A stretch of DNA of 64,000 nucleotides from Zeimonas sediminis (GCF_023721795.1 NZ_JAMQYE010000001.1:2825671-2889670); one strand, 5' to 3'. Positions 29,763-38,661 are shown, counted from the stretch's first letter. Made by a program: numbers and translations. Notes: generated from the sequence alone by a model not told the origin.

Positions 29763-30549
29763 AGATCTGCGCGGCGGTCCTCAGCATTTCCGGCAGCACC
29801 TTCTGCTTCATCGCGTCGAGCGTGAAGCGCGAGGCCTGCAGGCCCGCGTTGAGGGCGGCCACGACCCGGTTGCCGGGGCCGTGCAGCGGCACTGCGATCG
29901 AGCGCAGTCCCAGCTCGAGCTCCTGGTCGAGGATGCACCAGCCGTCGCGGCGCACCTGCGCGACCCGGCGCTTCAGCTCGGCCGGGTCGGTGATCGTGCG
30001 CTCGGTGTAGGCGGGCAGCGGCGCGCTGTCCGCCAGCAGCGCGTCGAGCTCGGCCTCGGGCAGCGCGGCCAGCAGCACGCGGCCCAGCGAGGTCGCGTGC
30101 GCGGGCAGCCGCGAGCCGATGCCCAGGTTGATCGACATGATCCGCGTGCGGGTCGGCACCCGCGCCACGTAGACGATGTCGCGGCGGTCGAGCACCGCGA
30201 TCGAGCAGCTCTCGTGGATGCGCTCGACCAGTTCCACCAGGTAGGGCTGGGCAAGGTCCCAGATGCCCTGCGCGTGCAGGAAGGCGAAGCCCAGGTTCAG
30301 CACCTTGGGCCGCAGCGAGAAGAGCCGGCCGTCGGACTCGGCGTAGCCGAGCTCGCACAGGGTCAGCAGCAGCCGGCGCGCGGCCGCCCGGGTCAGGCCG
30401 GCGCGCCGCGCGACCTCGGAGAGCGTCATCGCAGCGTGCTCGCGGTCGAAGGTCTCGATCACCGCCAGGCCGCGCGCGAAGGACTGGACGAAATCGGGAT
30501 GTTCCGTGGTTGACAGGCCGGGGTCGCGGGCCTCTAATGGCGGCTTCAT
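29716..30549 (-). CDS. IclR-family regulator of the hydroxyquinol/3-oxoadipate genes (PcaR/PobR type)
   Basis: A regulator of 277 residues. It has the PcaR-like N-terminal phrase FVQSFARGLAVIETF, the wHTH (TLSEVARRAGLTRAAARRL) and the IclR effector domain (YLVELVERIHESCSIAVL, PAHATSLGRVLLAALP and RRDGWCILDQELELGLRSIA). The ATG at 30549 is only 69 bases from the pcaI start, and the gap holds a perfect inverted repeat. Such regulators usually answer to an aromatic acid or 3-oxoadipate and activate the neighbouring genes. The 3' end overlaps ampG. Confidence 0.93.
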   Translation of the reverse strand: MKPPLEARDPGLSTTEHPDFVQSFARGLAVIETFDREHAAMTLSEVARRAGLTRAAARRLLLTLCELGYAESDGRLFSLRPKVLNLGFAFLHAQGIWDLAQPYLVELVERIHESCSIAVLDRRDIVYVARVPTRTRIMSINLGIGSRLPAHATSLGRVLLAALPEAELDALLADSAPLPAYTERTITDPAELKRRVAQVRRDGWCILDQELELGLRSIAVPLHGPGNRVVAALNAGLQASRFTLDAMKQKVLPEMLRTAAQISTALGARDPARAPAA

Positions 30550-30568
30550 GTGCGCTATTGGAACATGT

Positions 30569-30583
30569 GTGCGCCAAGCGCAC
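30569..30583. promoter_or_regulatory. Candidate IclR-type operator of the oxoadipate genes
   Basis: GTGCGCCAAGCGCAC is a perfect inverted repeat of six bases around CAA. It also fits the GTnCG-N5-CGnAC layout of PcaU/PobR-type IclR sites (11 of 15 positions) and that of the site at 9545. Another TGTGCGC lies one arm-length away at 30549-30555. Position: centred in the gap between the IclR and pcaI starts. Confidence 0.6.
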
Positions 30584-30618
30584 AATGCCCGAAGCGGCCG
30601 ACAGGAGAGGATTTCCCG

Positions 30619-31314
30619 ATGATCGACAAGACCGTGGCCTCGCTGCAGGAGGCCGTCGCCGGCGTTCACGACGGCGCCACCGTGCTGATCGGCGGCTTCG
30701 GCGGGGCCGGCCAGCCGACCGAGCTGATCGAGGCCCTGATCGCGCAGGGCGCGAAGGACCTGACGGTCGTATCCAACAACGCCGGCAACGGCGAGGTCGG
30801 CCTGGCCGGTCTGCTGAAGGCGGGCCGGGTGCGCAAGCTGATGTGCTCGTTTCCGCGCGCCGTCGACTCCTACGTGTTCGACGGCCTGTATCGCGCAGGC
30901 AAGATCGAGCTGGAACTGATCCCGCAGGGCAACCTGGCCGAGCGGATCCGTGCGGCCGGCGCGGGCATCGGCGCCTTCTACACCCCGACCGGCTTCGGCA
31001 CGCTGCTGGCCGAAGGCAAGGAGACCCGCCGGATCGGCGACCGTGATTACGTGCTCGAGTACCCGATCCACGCCGACTTCGCGCTGATCAAGGCGCGCAA
31101 GGGCGACCGCTGGGGCAATCTCGTGTACCGCAAGACCGCGCGCAACTTCGGCCCGATCATGGCGAGCGCCGCGAAGTGTGCGATCGCCCAGGTCGACGAG
31201 ATCGTCGAGCTCGGCGCGCTCGACCCCGAGGCGGTCGTCACCCCCGGCATCTTCGTCAAGCGGGTCGTGCAAGTGGGCGCGGCCCCGGCTGGCGCGCAGG
31301 GCGCCACGGCCTGA
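30619..31314 (+). CDS. pcaI: 3-oxoadipate CoA-transferase, alpha subunit
   Basis: The A subunit, 231 residues, of a class I CoA-transferase. It moves CoA from succinyl-CoA to 3-oxoadipate. Seen are the family opening LQEAVAGVHDGATVLIGGFGG and AGQPTEL, LTVVSNNAGNGEVGLAGLL and the PcaI-like YPIHADFALIKARKGDRWGN. ATG 30619 has AGGAGAGGATTT upstream. It is first in the run pcaI-pcaJ-maleylacetate reductase-pcaF-dioxygenase and is divergent from the IclR gene. The alternative would be acetoacetate CoA-transferase, which the neighbours make less likely. Confidence 0.93.
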   Translation: MIDKTVASLQEAVAGVHDGATVLIGGFGGAGQPTELIEALIAQGAKDLTVVSNNAGNGEVGLAGLLKAGRVRKLMCSFPRAVDSYVFDGLYRAGKIELELIPQGNLAERIRAAGAGIGAFYTPTGFGTLLAEGKETRRIGDRDYVLEYPIHADFALIKARKGDRWGNLVYRKTARNFGPIMASAAKCAIAQVDEIVELGALDPEAVVTPGIFVKRVVQVGAAPAGAQGATA

Positions 31315-31333
31315 CCCGAACCGGAGAACCCGA

Positions 31334-31993
31334 ATGAACAAGTGGACCCGTGACCAGATCGCCGCCAACGTGGCGCGCGACATTCCCGACGGCGCCTACG
31401 TGAACCTCGGCATCGGGCTGCCCACGCTGGTGGCCAACCACCTGCCCGAGGGGCGCGAGATCGTATTGCACAGCGAGAACGGCATCCTCGGCATGGGGCC
31501 GGCGCCGGCCGCCGGCCAGGAGGACTGGGACCTGATCAACGCCGGCAAGCAGGCGGTCACCGAACTGCCCGGTGTGTCCTACTTCCACCACGCCGACTCG
31601 TTCGCGATGATGCGCGGCGGACATCTCGACTTCTGCGTGCTCGGCGCCTTCCAGGTGTCGGCCGCGGGCGACCTCGCCAACTGGCACACCGACGCGCCCG
31701 ACGCGATTCCGGCCGTCGGCGGCGCGATGGACCTCGCGATCGGCGCCAAGCAGGTGTTCGTGATGATGGAGCACCTGACCAAGTCCGGCGAGAGCAAGCT
31801 GGTCGAGCGCTGCAGCTATCCGCTGACCGGGATCGCCTGCGTGTCCCGCGTCTACACCGACCTGGCCGTCATCGACATCGGCCCCGAGGGCTTCGTCGCG
31901 ACCGCCTGGGTCGACGGCCTGTCCTTCGAGGAGCTCGCGAAGCTGACCGCTGCGCCGCTCAGGCGCGGCGACCGCGGGCAGCGGGCAGCCTGA
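31334..31993 (+). CDS. pcaJ: 3-oxoadipate CoA-transferase, beta subunit
   Basis: The B subunit, 219 residues, which bears the catalytic Glu in LHSENGILGMGP. Also seen are YVNLGIGLPTLVANHLPEG, FHHADSFAMMRGGHLDF and KQVFVMMEHLTKSGESKL, all typical of SCOT-type B subunits. It begins 20 bases after pcaI with a GGAGAACC site. Together with PcaI it forms the heteromeric enzyme of the 3-oxoadipate pathway. Confidence 0.94.
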   Translation: MNKWTRDQIAANVARDIPDGAYVNLGIGLPTLVANHLPEGREIVLHSENGILGMGPAPAAGQEDWDLINAGKQAVTELPGVSYFHHADSFAMMRGGHLDFCVLGAFQVSAAGDLANWHTDAPDAIPAVGGAMDLAIGAKQVFVMMEHLTKSGESKLVERCSYPLTGIACVSRVYTDLAVIDIGPEGFVATAWVDGLSFEELAKLTAAPLRRGDRGQRAA

Positions 31994-32009
31994 TCCGCGG
32001 GGCCCGCAG

Positions 32010-33173
32010 ATGTCGCGCTCCCCGGAGATGCAGCGTTCGCCGCAGGCTGACGGCGCAGACGCGGGCCCGGCCGCCGCGCTGGCCTTCGACGGCCGCACGA
32101 GGTTCACCTACACCGGCTTCGCGGCGCGGGTGCTGTTCGGTGACGGCTCGCTGGCTGCCCTGCCCGACGAAGTCGAGCGGCTCGGCGCGCGCCGCGCGCT
32201 GGTGCTGTGCACGCCCGAGCAGCGAGAGGCCGCCGAGCGCGCGGCGGCGCAGCTCGGCGATCGCGCCGCCGGCATCCACGACCGCGCGGCGATGCACGTG
32301 CCGCTCGAGACCGCGATCGCGGCGCGCGACGAGGCCGCGCGGCTCGGCGCCGACTGCTGCGTCGCGGTCGGCGGCGGCTCCACCGTCGGCCTGGGCAAGG
32401 CGATCGCGCTGACCTCGGGCCTGCCGATCGTCGCGGTGCCGAGCACCTTCGCCGGCTCGGAGATGACAGCGATCTGGGGGCTCACCGAAGGCGGCGTCAA
32501 GAAGACCGGCCGCGACCCGAAGGTGCTGCCCCGGACCGTGATCTACGATCCGGTCATGCTCGAGACGCTTCCGGCGAAGATCGCCGGCCCGTCCGGCATG
32601 AACGCGATCGCGCACTGCGTAGAGGCCCTGTACGCGGTCGACGCGAACCCGATCGTGTCGATGATCGCCGAGGAGGGCATTCGCGCGCTGGCCGAGAGCC
32701 TGCCGACGGTGATCGACACGGCCGTGACCGGCGAGCAGCGCCGCGCCGCGCTGGGCCTCGCGCAGTACGGCGCATGGCTGGCCGGCACCGCGCTGAACGG
32801 CGTGTCGATGGCGATCCACCACAAGTTGTGCCACACGCTCGGCGGCAGCTTCAACCTGGGGCACGCCGAGACGCACACCGTGGTGCTGCCCTACGCCACC
32901 GCCTACAACCGCGAGGCCGCGCCGCAGGCGATGCAGCGGATCCGCCGCGCGCTCGGCCGCTTCGGCGACGGCGACGCCGCCACCGGCCTGCAGGCGCTCG
33001 CGCGCGCGCTCGGCGCGCCCACCTCGCTGCGCGAGATCGGCATGCCGGCCGACGGCCTCGACCGGGCCGCCGACCTGGCGGTGCAGAATCCGTACTGGAA
33101 CCCCCGTCCGATCGAGCGCGACGCGATCCGCTCGATGCTCGACGACGCCTGGCACGGTCGCGCCCCGCGATGA
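32010..33173 (+). CDS. Maleylacetate reductase (iron-containing alcohol dehydrogenase family)
   Basis: A 387-residue enzyme reducing maleylacetate to 3-oxoadipate with NAD(P)H. Seen are the fold start FTYTGFAARVLFGDGSL, the NAD-binding VAVGGGSTVGLGKAIAL and VPSTFAGSEMTAIWG, and the metal region GPSGMNAIAHCVEALYA with the later His-containing HHKLCHTLGG and NLGHAETH. The first 20 residues (MSRSPEMQRSPQADG) look unconserved, so the true start may be downstream. This enzyme and the dioxygenase downstream are what mark the operon as a hydroxyquinol rather than a protocatechuate branch. Confidence 0.93.
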   Translation: MSRSPEMQRSPQADGADAGPAAALAFDGRTRFTYTGFAARVLFGDGSLAALPDEVERLGARRALVLCTPEQREAAERAAAQLGDRAAGIHDRAAMHVPLETAIAARDEAARLGADCCVAVGGGSTVGLGKAIALTSGLPIVAVPSTFAGSEMTAIWGLTEGGVKKTGRDPKVLPRTVIYDPVMLETLPAKIAGPSGMNAIAHCVEALYAVDANPIVSMIAEEGIRALAESLPTVIDTAVTGEQRRAALGLAQYGAWLAGTALNGVSMAIHHKLCHTLGGSFNLGHAETHTVVLPYATAYNREAAPQAMQRIRRALGRFGDGDAATGLQALARALGAPTSLREIGMPADGLDRAADLAVQNPYWNPRPIERDAIRSMLDDAWHGRAPR

Positions 33174-33240
33174 GCGGCGGCGCGCCGGCCGCCGCAGCGG
33201 GCAGGCCACCATCCACTTCCATTCCCGAGGGAACCGAACC

Positions 33241-34443
33241 ATGAGAGAAGTCTTCATCTGCGACGCGGTCCGCACGCCGATCGGCCGCTACGGCGGCGCG
33301 CTGTCCACGGTGCGCACCGACGACCTCGGCGCGATCCCGCTGCGCGCGCTGCTGGAGCGCAACCCGAAGCTCGACCCGGCCGCGATCGAGGAGGTGATCT
33401 TCGGCTGCGCGAACCAGGCCGGCGAGGACAACCGCAACGTGGCCCGGATGGCCGCGCTGCTGGCGGGTCTTCCGGTCGAGGTGCCGGGCGCCACGGTCAA
33501 CCGGCTGTGCGGCTCGGGCATGGACGCGGTCGGCACGGTCGCGCGCGCGATCCGCTGCGGCGAGATGGACCTGGCGATCGCCGGCGGCGTCGAGAGCATG
33601 TCCCGCGCGCCCTTCGTGATGCCGAAGGCCGACACCGCGTTCTCGCGCAGCAACGCGGTCTACGACACGACGATCGGCTGGCGGTTCGTGAACCCGCTGA
33701 TGAAGAAGCAGTACGGCATCGACTCGATGCCCGAGACCGCCGAGAACGTGGCCGACGACTTCAAGGTCTCGCGCGAGGACCAGGACGCGATGGCCTTCCG
33801 CAGCCAGCAGCGCGCGGCGGCCGCCCAGAAGAACGGCTTCTTCGACGGCGAGATCGTCCCGGTCTCGATCCCGCAGAGGAAGGGCGACCCGGTCGTCGTG
33901 AACCGCGACGAGCATCCGCGCGAGACGACGATCGAGGCGCTGGGCAAGCTCAAGCCGATCGTGCGCCCGGACGGCACGATCACCGCCGGCAACGCCTCGG
34001 GCGTCAACGACGGCGCGGCGGCGATGATCCTCGCCACCGAAGAGGCCGCGAAGCGCCACGGCCTGACGCCGCGCGCGCGGCTGGTGTCGATGGCCACCGC
34101 CGGCGTCGCGCCGCGGATCATGGGCATCGGCCCGGCGCCGGCCACGAAGAAGCTGCTCGAGCGCAACGGCCGCAAGATCGGCAACATCGACGTGATCGAG
34201 CTCAACGAGGCCTTCGCCGCGCAGGGCATCGCGGTGCTGCGCGAGCTCGGCGTGCCCGACGACGCGCCGCACGTGAACCCGAACGGCGGCGCGATCGCGC
34301 TCGGCCACCCGCTGGGCATGTCGGGCGCACGCCTGGTGCTGACCGCGGTCAACCAGCTGCACCGCGGCGGCGGCAGGCTCGCGGTGGCCACGATGTGCAT
34401 CGGCGTGGGCCAGGGCATCGCCACGCTGATCGAGCGCGTCTGA
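33241..34443 (+). CDS. pcaF: 3-oxoadipyl-CoA thiolase
   Basis: A thiolase of 400 residues that cleaves 3-oxoadipyl-CoA to acetyl-CoA and succinyl-CoA. The acyl Cys is in NRLCGSGMDAV, the His in GGAIALGHPLGMSGAR and the second Cys in VATMCIGVGQG. The N-terminus REVFICDAVRTPIGRYGGAL and the phrase KKQYGIDSMPETAENVA fit PcaF/PaaJ more than acetoacetyl-CoA thiolases. It follows the maleylacetate reductase and precedes the dioxygenase, so the last step of the pathway is encoded in the same unit. Confidence 0.95.
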   Translation: MREVFICDAVRTPIGRYGGALSTVRTDDLGAIPLRALLERNPKLDPAAIEEVIFGCANQAGEDNRNVARMAALLAGLPVEVPGATVNRLCGSGMDAVGTVARAIRCGEMDLAIAGGVESMSRAPFVMPKADTAFSRSNAVYDTTIGWRFVNPLMKKQYGIDSMPETAENVADDFKVSREDQDAMAFRSQQRAAAAQKNGFFDGEIVPVSIPQRKGDPVVVNRDEHPRETTIEALGKLKPIVRPDGTITAGNASGVNDGAAAMILATEEAAKRHGLTPRARLVSMATAGVAPRIMGIGPAPATKKLLERNGRKIGNIDVIELNEAFAAQGIAVLRELGVPDDAPHVNPNGGAIALGHPLGMSGARLVLTAVNQLHRGGGRLAVATMCIGVGQGIATLIERV

Positions 34444-34466
34444 GCAGGCAGGGGGAGGAGACACTC

Positions 34467-35324
34467 ATGAACTTCGACGAGTCGAACCTGACCGATGCGG
34501 TGATCGCGCGGATGGAAGGCTGCGAGAGCCCGCGCTTCAGGCAGATCATGACCAGCCTGATCCGGCACCTGCACGACTTCGCGCGCGAGGTCGAGCTGAC
34601 CGAGGAAGAGTGGTTCGAGGGCATCCGCTTCCTGACCGCCACCGGGCAGATGTGCGACGACAAGCGCCAGGAGTTCATCCTGCTGTCGGACACGCTGGGC
34701 CTGTCGATGCTGGTCGACGCGATCAACCATCGCTACCCGGCCGGCGCGACCGACACCACCGTCTTCGGGCCCTTCTTCGTCGAAGGGGCGCCGGCCTTGC
34801 CGCACTGGGCGAACGTGTCCGAGGGCATGCCGGGCAAGCCCTGCTTCGTGTCGGGCACGGTGCGCGACACCGCGGGCCGGCCCGTCGAGGGCGCGGTGAT
34901 CGACGTCTGGCAGACCGACGGCGTCGAGGGCCTGTACGACGTGCAGAAGCGCGAGGGCGGCATGTACGGCCGCGGCCGGATCACGACCGATGCCGAGGGC
35001 CGCTACGCGTTTCGCACGGTGCAGCCGGTGAGCTACCCGATCCCCGACGACGGCCCGGTCGGCAAGATGCTGCGCAAGATGGGCAGGCACCCGTGGCGGC
35101 CGGCGCACATCCACACGATGATCTCGCACCCGGGCCACAAGACGCTGACCACGCACATCTTCGTGAAGGGCGATGCCTATCTCGACTCGGATGCGGTGTT
35201 CGGCGTCAAGGACTCGCTGGTGGTGGACTTCGTCGACCATCCGCCCGGCGCCACGCCGGACGGCGGCCGCAGCGAGGTGGCGTTCTCCACGGCCCGCTAC
35301 GACTTCGCGCTGGCCCCGGCCTGA
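34467..35324 (+). CDS. Intradiol ring-cleavage dioxygenase, probably hydroxyquinol 1,2-dioxygenase
   Basis: A non-haem Fe(III) dioxygenase of 285 residues. The N-terminal helical dimerisation domain has LTATGQMCDDKRQEFILLSD, and NHRYPAGATDTTVFGPF is the linker. Iron ligands are two Tyr (GLYDVQ and VSYPIPDDG) and two His (PAHIHTM and LTTHIF). Catechol 1,2-dioxygenase has the same fold, but the neighbouring maleylacetate reductase points to hydroxyquinol, which is cleaved to maleylacetate. A strong GGGGGAGGAG site precedes ATG 34467. Last gene of the oxoadipate run. Confidence 0.9.
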   Translation: MNFDESNLTDAVIARMEGCESPRFRQIMTSLIRHLHDFAREVELTEEEWFEGIRFLTATGQMCDDKRQEFILLSDTLGLSMLVDAINHRYPAGATDTTVFGPFFVEGAPALPHWANVSEGMPGKPCFVSGTVRDTAGRPVEGAVIDVWQTDGVEGLYDVQKREGGMYGRGRITTDAEGRYAFRTVQPVSYPIPDDGPVGKMLRKMGRHPWRPAHIHTMISHPGHKTLTTHIFVKGDAYLDSDAVFGVKDSLVVDFVDHPPGATPDGGRSEVAFSTARYDFALAPA

Positions 35325-35349
35325 GCGGCGCCGCAGCGCCGGCGCTGGC

Positions 35350-36264
35350 TCACAGCAGCCAGCGCCGCTCGTACTCGTTCTTCCTGAAGTCCTCGACCAG
35401 GAAGTCGATGAACGCGCGAACCTTCGCCGGCAGGTGCCGGCGGCTCGGGTAGGCGATGTTCATCATCAGCCGCGGCAGCTCGTAGTCGCCCAGCACCGGC
35501 ACCAGCCGGCCCGCGACGACGTCGTCGTGAACGATGTAGCTGGGCTGGATCAGGATGCCGAGCCCGTCGAGCGCCGCGTTGCGCAGGATCTGCCCGTCGT
35601 TGGCCTCCAGGAAGGGCTGGATCCTCACCGACTGCGTGCGGCCCCGGCGCGTGAAGCGCAGCTCGTCGGGCCGGTTCGCGTAGGTGTAGACCAGCATGCG
35701 GTGGTCGGCCAGGTCTTCGGGCGCGGCCGGCACGCCGTTGCGGGCCAGGTATTCGGGCGAGGCCGCGAGGATCCGCCGCATCTCGGCCAGGCGCCGGATC
35801 GTGATGTTCGAGTCGGCCTCGTACTCGCGGGTGCGGATCGCGAGGTCGACGTTGTTGTCGATGATGTCGTAGTAGCGGTTGGCCGCGACGATCTGCACCG
35901 TGATGTCCGGATAGCGGCGGTGGAACTCGGGCAGCAGCGGCACCACGTGCTCCAGGCAGCAGGACAGCGACGCGGTGACCGTCAGCGTGCCCGACGGGTT
36001 GACCGAGGCGGCGTTGACCGCCGCCTCCGCCTCCGCCATGTCGCCGGCGATCGCCTTGCAGCGGCGGTAGAAGTCCTGGCCGATGTCGGTCAGGTAGAGC
36101 CGGCGCGTATTGCGCTGCACAAGCCGCGCGGCCAGCCGTTCCTCGAGCCCGGCGAGCAGCCGGCTGGCGGTCGCGTTCGACACGCCGACGGCCTCGGCGG
36201 CGCGCGACAGGCTGCCCTGTTCGGCGATCTGGATGAACAGTTCGACTTCGGTCCAGCGGTCCAT
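35350..36264 (-). CDS. LysR-family transcriptional regulator
   Basis: A regulator of 304 residues. The N-terminal wHTH (MDRWTEVELFIQIAEQGSLSR, shown in part as AAEAVGVSNATASRLL) is followed by the effector domain (SGTLTVTASLSCCLEHVVPL, NNVDLAIRTREYE, NAALDGLGILIQPSYIV). ATG 36264 is the usual family start; the open frame upstream to 36426 is not homologous. It resembles DsdC/AaeR-like CrgA-type regulators. It is divergent from the amidohydrolase gene (gap of about 88 bases) and is the likely regulator of the following catabolic genes. It is convergent with the dioxygenase gene. Confidence 0.93.
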   Translation of the reverse strand: MDRWTEVELFIQIAEQGSLSRAAEAVGVSNATASRLLAGLEERLAARLVQRNTRRLYLTDIGQDFYRRCKAIAGDMAEAEAAVNAASVNPSGTLTVTASLSCCLEHVVPLLPEFHRRYPDITVQIVAANRYYDIIDNNVDLAIRTREYEADSNITIRRLAEMRRILAASPEYLARNGVPAAPEDLADHRMLVYTYANRPDELRFTRRGRTQSVRIQPFLEANDGQILRNAALDGLGILIQPSYIVHDDVVAGRLVPVLGDYELPRLMMNIAYPSRRHLPAKVRAFIDFLVEDFRKNEYERRWLL

Positions 36265-36352
36265 CGCGAGGCGTCGAGTCTTTCCGTCGTGAAAAGGTGA
36301 TTTCGGCCCGGGCGGTTCTTCGCGGCCGGCTTTCGAGTCTACATTGCATGCG

Positions 36353-37735
36353 ATGAAAGGCCGCCGCATCCTGCTCAAGTGCGCAACGCTCGTCACGATG
36401 GACGAGCGGCTCGGCGTCATCGACAACGCCGACCTGCTGGTTCATGGCGACCGGATCGCCGCGATCGCGCACCGCATCGACGAGCCCGACGCGCAGGTCG
36501 TCGACTGCGCCGGCCGCATCGTGATCCCGGGCCTGATCAACGCCCACCTCCACACCTGGCAGACCGGGCTGCGCGGCGCGGCCGCCAACTGGACCCTGCC
36601 CGAGTACTTTCGCAGCATGCACGCCGGGCTGGCGACCTTCTTCGGGCCCGAGGACATCAACGTCGCCACGCTGGCCGGCGCGCTGAACCAGATCAACTGC
36701 GGCACGACCACGCTGGTCGACTGGTGTCACAACAACCCCACGCCCGAGCACACCGACGCGGCGATCGAGGGGCTGGCCGAGTCGGGGATAAGAGCGGTGT
36801 TCATGCACGGCTCGCCCAAGCCCGATCCGAAACCGGGCCAGCGGCCGTTCTGGGAGCTGCCGCACCCGCGCGCCGAGATCGAGCGGCTGCGCGCCGGCCG
36901 GCTGTCCGGCGACGACGCGCTCGTCACCCTCGGCATGGCGATCCTCGGTCCGCATTACTCCACCTGGGAAGTGACCCGTGCCGACTTCGAGCTGGCCCGC
37001 GAGTACGACCTGCTGAAGTCGATGCACTGCGCGGGCCTCGCGCCGCGCTGCCCCGACGGCTGGGACCGGCTCGCCGACGCCGGCCTGCTCGACGCCCGGA
37101 CCAACGTGGTCCACGGCAACGACCTTGGCGACGCGCAGCTTCGGCGCATGGTCGAGGCCGGCGTCAGCTTCTCGGTCACGCCCGAGGGCGAGGCGACGCA
37201 GGGCCACGGCTTCCCGATCATCGGCCGCCTGCGCGAGCTCGGCGCGCGGCCCTCGCTCGGCAGCGACCTGGAGTCGGTGTTCGGCGGCGACATGCTCGGC
37301 GCGGCGCGCGTGGCGCTCGCGCTGCAGCGGGCGCGCGACAACGAGGCCGCGCGCGCGCGCACCGGAGAATTGCCCGCCACCAGCACGGTGCCGGTGTCCG
37401 AGGCGCTCGCCTGGATCACGATCGAGGGGGCGCGGATGCTGGGTCAGCAGCACCGGCTGGGCTCGCTGACCGTCGGCAAGCAGGCCGACCTGGTGGTCGT
37501 CGATGCCCGCTCGATCGGCATGCAGCCGGTGCACGACCCCGTGGCCAGCGTGGTGCTGCAGGCCGGCCCCGGCGACGTCGAGGCGGTGATGATCGCCGGG
37601 CACTGGGCCAAGCGCGACCACCGGCTGGCCTATCCGGGGGTCCGGGCCCGGCTCGCCGAGCTGGCAGCCTCCGGGGAGCGCATCCTCGGCCGGCTGTCGG
37701 GCGCGGGCGCGAGACAGGCCGAGGCGGCACACTGA
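36353..37735 (+). CDS. Amidohydrolase of the TrzA/AtzA/8-oxoguanine deaminase group
   Basis: A metal-dependent hydrolase of 460 residues in the amidohydrolase superfamily. Metal ligands are visible in INAHLHTWQTGL (HxH), a His in SMHCAGLAP, a His in VVHGNDLGD and the Asp in LGSDLES. VDCAGRIVIPGLINAHLH and LGSLTVGKQADLVVVDARS are typical. The group contains aminohydrolases and chlorohydrolases acting on N-heterocycles, as well as other deaminases, and I cannot assign the substrate. ATG 36353 is preferred; a TTG at 36344 would add three residues. Its stop overlaps the ATG of the next gene (TGATG). Confidence 0.88.
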   Translation: MKGRRILLKCATLVTMDERLGVIDNADLLVHGDRIAAIAHRIDEPDAQVVDCAGRIVIPGLINAHLHTWQTGLRGAAANWTLPEYFRSMHAGLATFFGPEDINVATLAGALNQINCGTTTLVDWCHNNPTPEHTDAAIEGLAESGIRAVFMHGSPKPDPKPGQRPFWELPHPRAEIERLRAGRLSGDDALVTLGMAILGPHYSTWEVTRADFELAREYDLLKSMHCAGLAPRCPDGWDRLADAGLLDARTNVVHGNDLGDAQLRRMVEAGVSFSVTPEGEATQGHGFPIIGRLRELGARPSLGSDLESVFGGDMLGAARVALALQRARDNEAARARTGELPATSTVPVSEALAWITIEGARMLGQQHRLGSLTVGKQADLVVVDARSIGMQPVHDPVASVVLQAGPGDVEAVMIAGHWAKRDHRLAYPGVRARLAELAASGERILGRLSGAGARQAEAAH

Positions 37736-38661
37736 TGCAGCTCACGGGGAAGACGACGATGCGGGTCGGCTGGATAGGGATCGGAAAGATGGGGCTGCCG
37801 ATGGCCTCGCACCTGGTGCGCGCCGGCCACGCGGTCCGCGGCTTCGATCCGGCGCCGGCGGCCGTGGCCGCGCTGGCGGCGGCCGGCGGCGCGGGCGCGG
37901 CTTCGGTGGCCGATGCCGCCCGCGAGGCCGAGGTCGTCGTCAGCTGCCTGCCCAACGATGCGGCGCTGCGCGAGGTCGCGACCGGCGCCGGCGCCCTGCT
38001 GGCGGCGATGGCGCCCGGCGCGGTCTTCGTCGACACCAGCACCGTGTCGCCCGGCGTGTCGGCCGAGGTGGCGCAGGCGGCCGCCGCGCGCGGGATCGAA
38101 TACGTCCGATCGGCCGTGTCGGGCAACCCGGTGGTCGCGCAGGCGGCTGGCCTGACCGTGTTCATGTCGGGCGCGCCCGCGGCATGCGCGCGCGTCGAGC
38201 CTCTGCTGGGCTGCTTCGGCAGCCGCGTGTTCCGCGTCGGCGACGCCGAGCAGGCGCGCACGATGAAGCTGGTGCTCAACCTGATGATCGCGGTGTCGGC
38301 CGGCATGATGGCCGAAGCGCTGGTGCTCGGCGAGAAGGGCGGGCTCGACTGGTCGCAGATGCTCGATGTGGTCGGCCAGAGCGCGGTCGGCTCGCCGATG
38401 GTCAACTACAAGGTCCCGCCGCTGAAGAACCGCGACTACTCGTCGACCTTCTCCTGCCGGCAGATGGTCAAGGACCTCGACCTGATCCTCGGCGCCTGCG
38501 CGCAGTACGGCGTGCCGGCGCCGCTGGCCGCGCAGATGCGGCAGCTCTACGAGGCGCTGGTGGCCACCGGGGCGGGCGACGACGACTACATCGCCACGGT
38601 GAAGTTGGCGGAGCGGATGGCGGGGCTGGATGGCGGCCCCGGCGCCGCGACACTTTCCTGA
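37735..38661 (+). CDS. HIBADH-family NAD(P)-dependent dehydrogenase
   Basis: A 3-hydroxyisobutyrate-dehydrogenase-like enzyme of about 308 residues. The Rossmann motif is GWIGIGKMGLPMASHL, with VSCLPNDAALRE and the cofactor loop FVDTSTVSPG. The substrate-binding region reads RSAVSGNPVVAQAAGL, and the catalytic Lys is expected in TMKLVLNLMI. The ending has FSCRQMVKDLDLILGACAQYGVPAP. ATG 37735 overlaps the amidohydrolase stop; an ATG at 37759 is the alternative. It reduces or oxidises a 3-hydroxy acid or semialdehyde, and the substrate here is unknown. Confidence 0.9.
   Translation: MQLTGKTTMRVGWIGIGKMGLPMASHLVRAGHAVRGFDPAPAAVAALAAAGGAGAASVADAAREAEVVVSCLPNDAALREVATGAGALLAAMAPGAVFVDTSTVSPGVSAEVAQAAAARGIEYVRSAVSGNPVVAQAAGLTVFMSGAPAACARVEPLLGCFGSRVFRVGDAEQARTMKLVLNLMIAVSAGMMAEALVLGEKGGLDWSQMLDVVGQSAVGSPMVNYKVPPLKNRDYSSTFSCRQMVKDLDLILGACAQYGVPAPLAAQMRQLYEALVATGAGDDDYIATVKLAERMAGLDGGPGAATLS

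Noticed and set aside
34467-35324. Assignment of the intradiol enzyme as catechol 1,2-dioxygenase (catA)
   Set aside because: No muconate cycloisomerase or muconolactone isomerase is nearby, while a maleylacetate reductase is, so hydroxyquinol is the better substrate guess.
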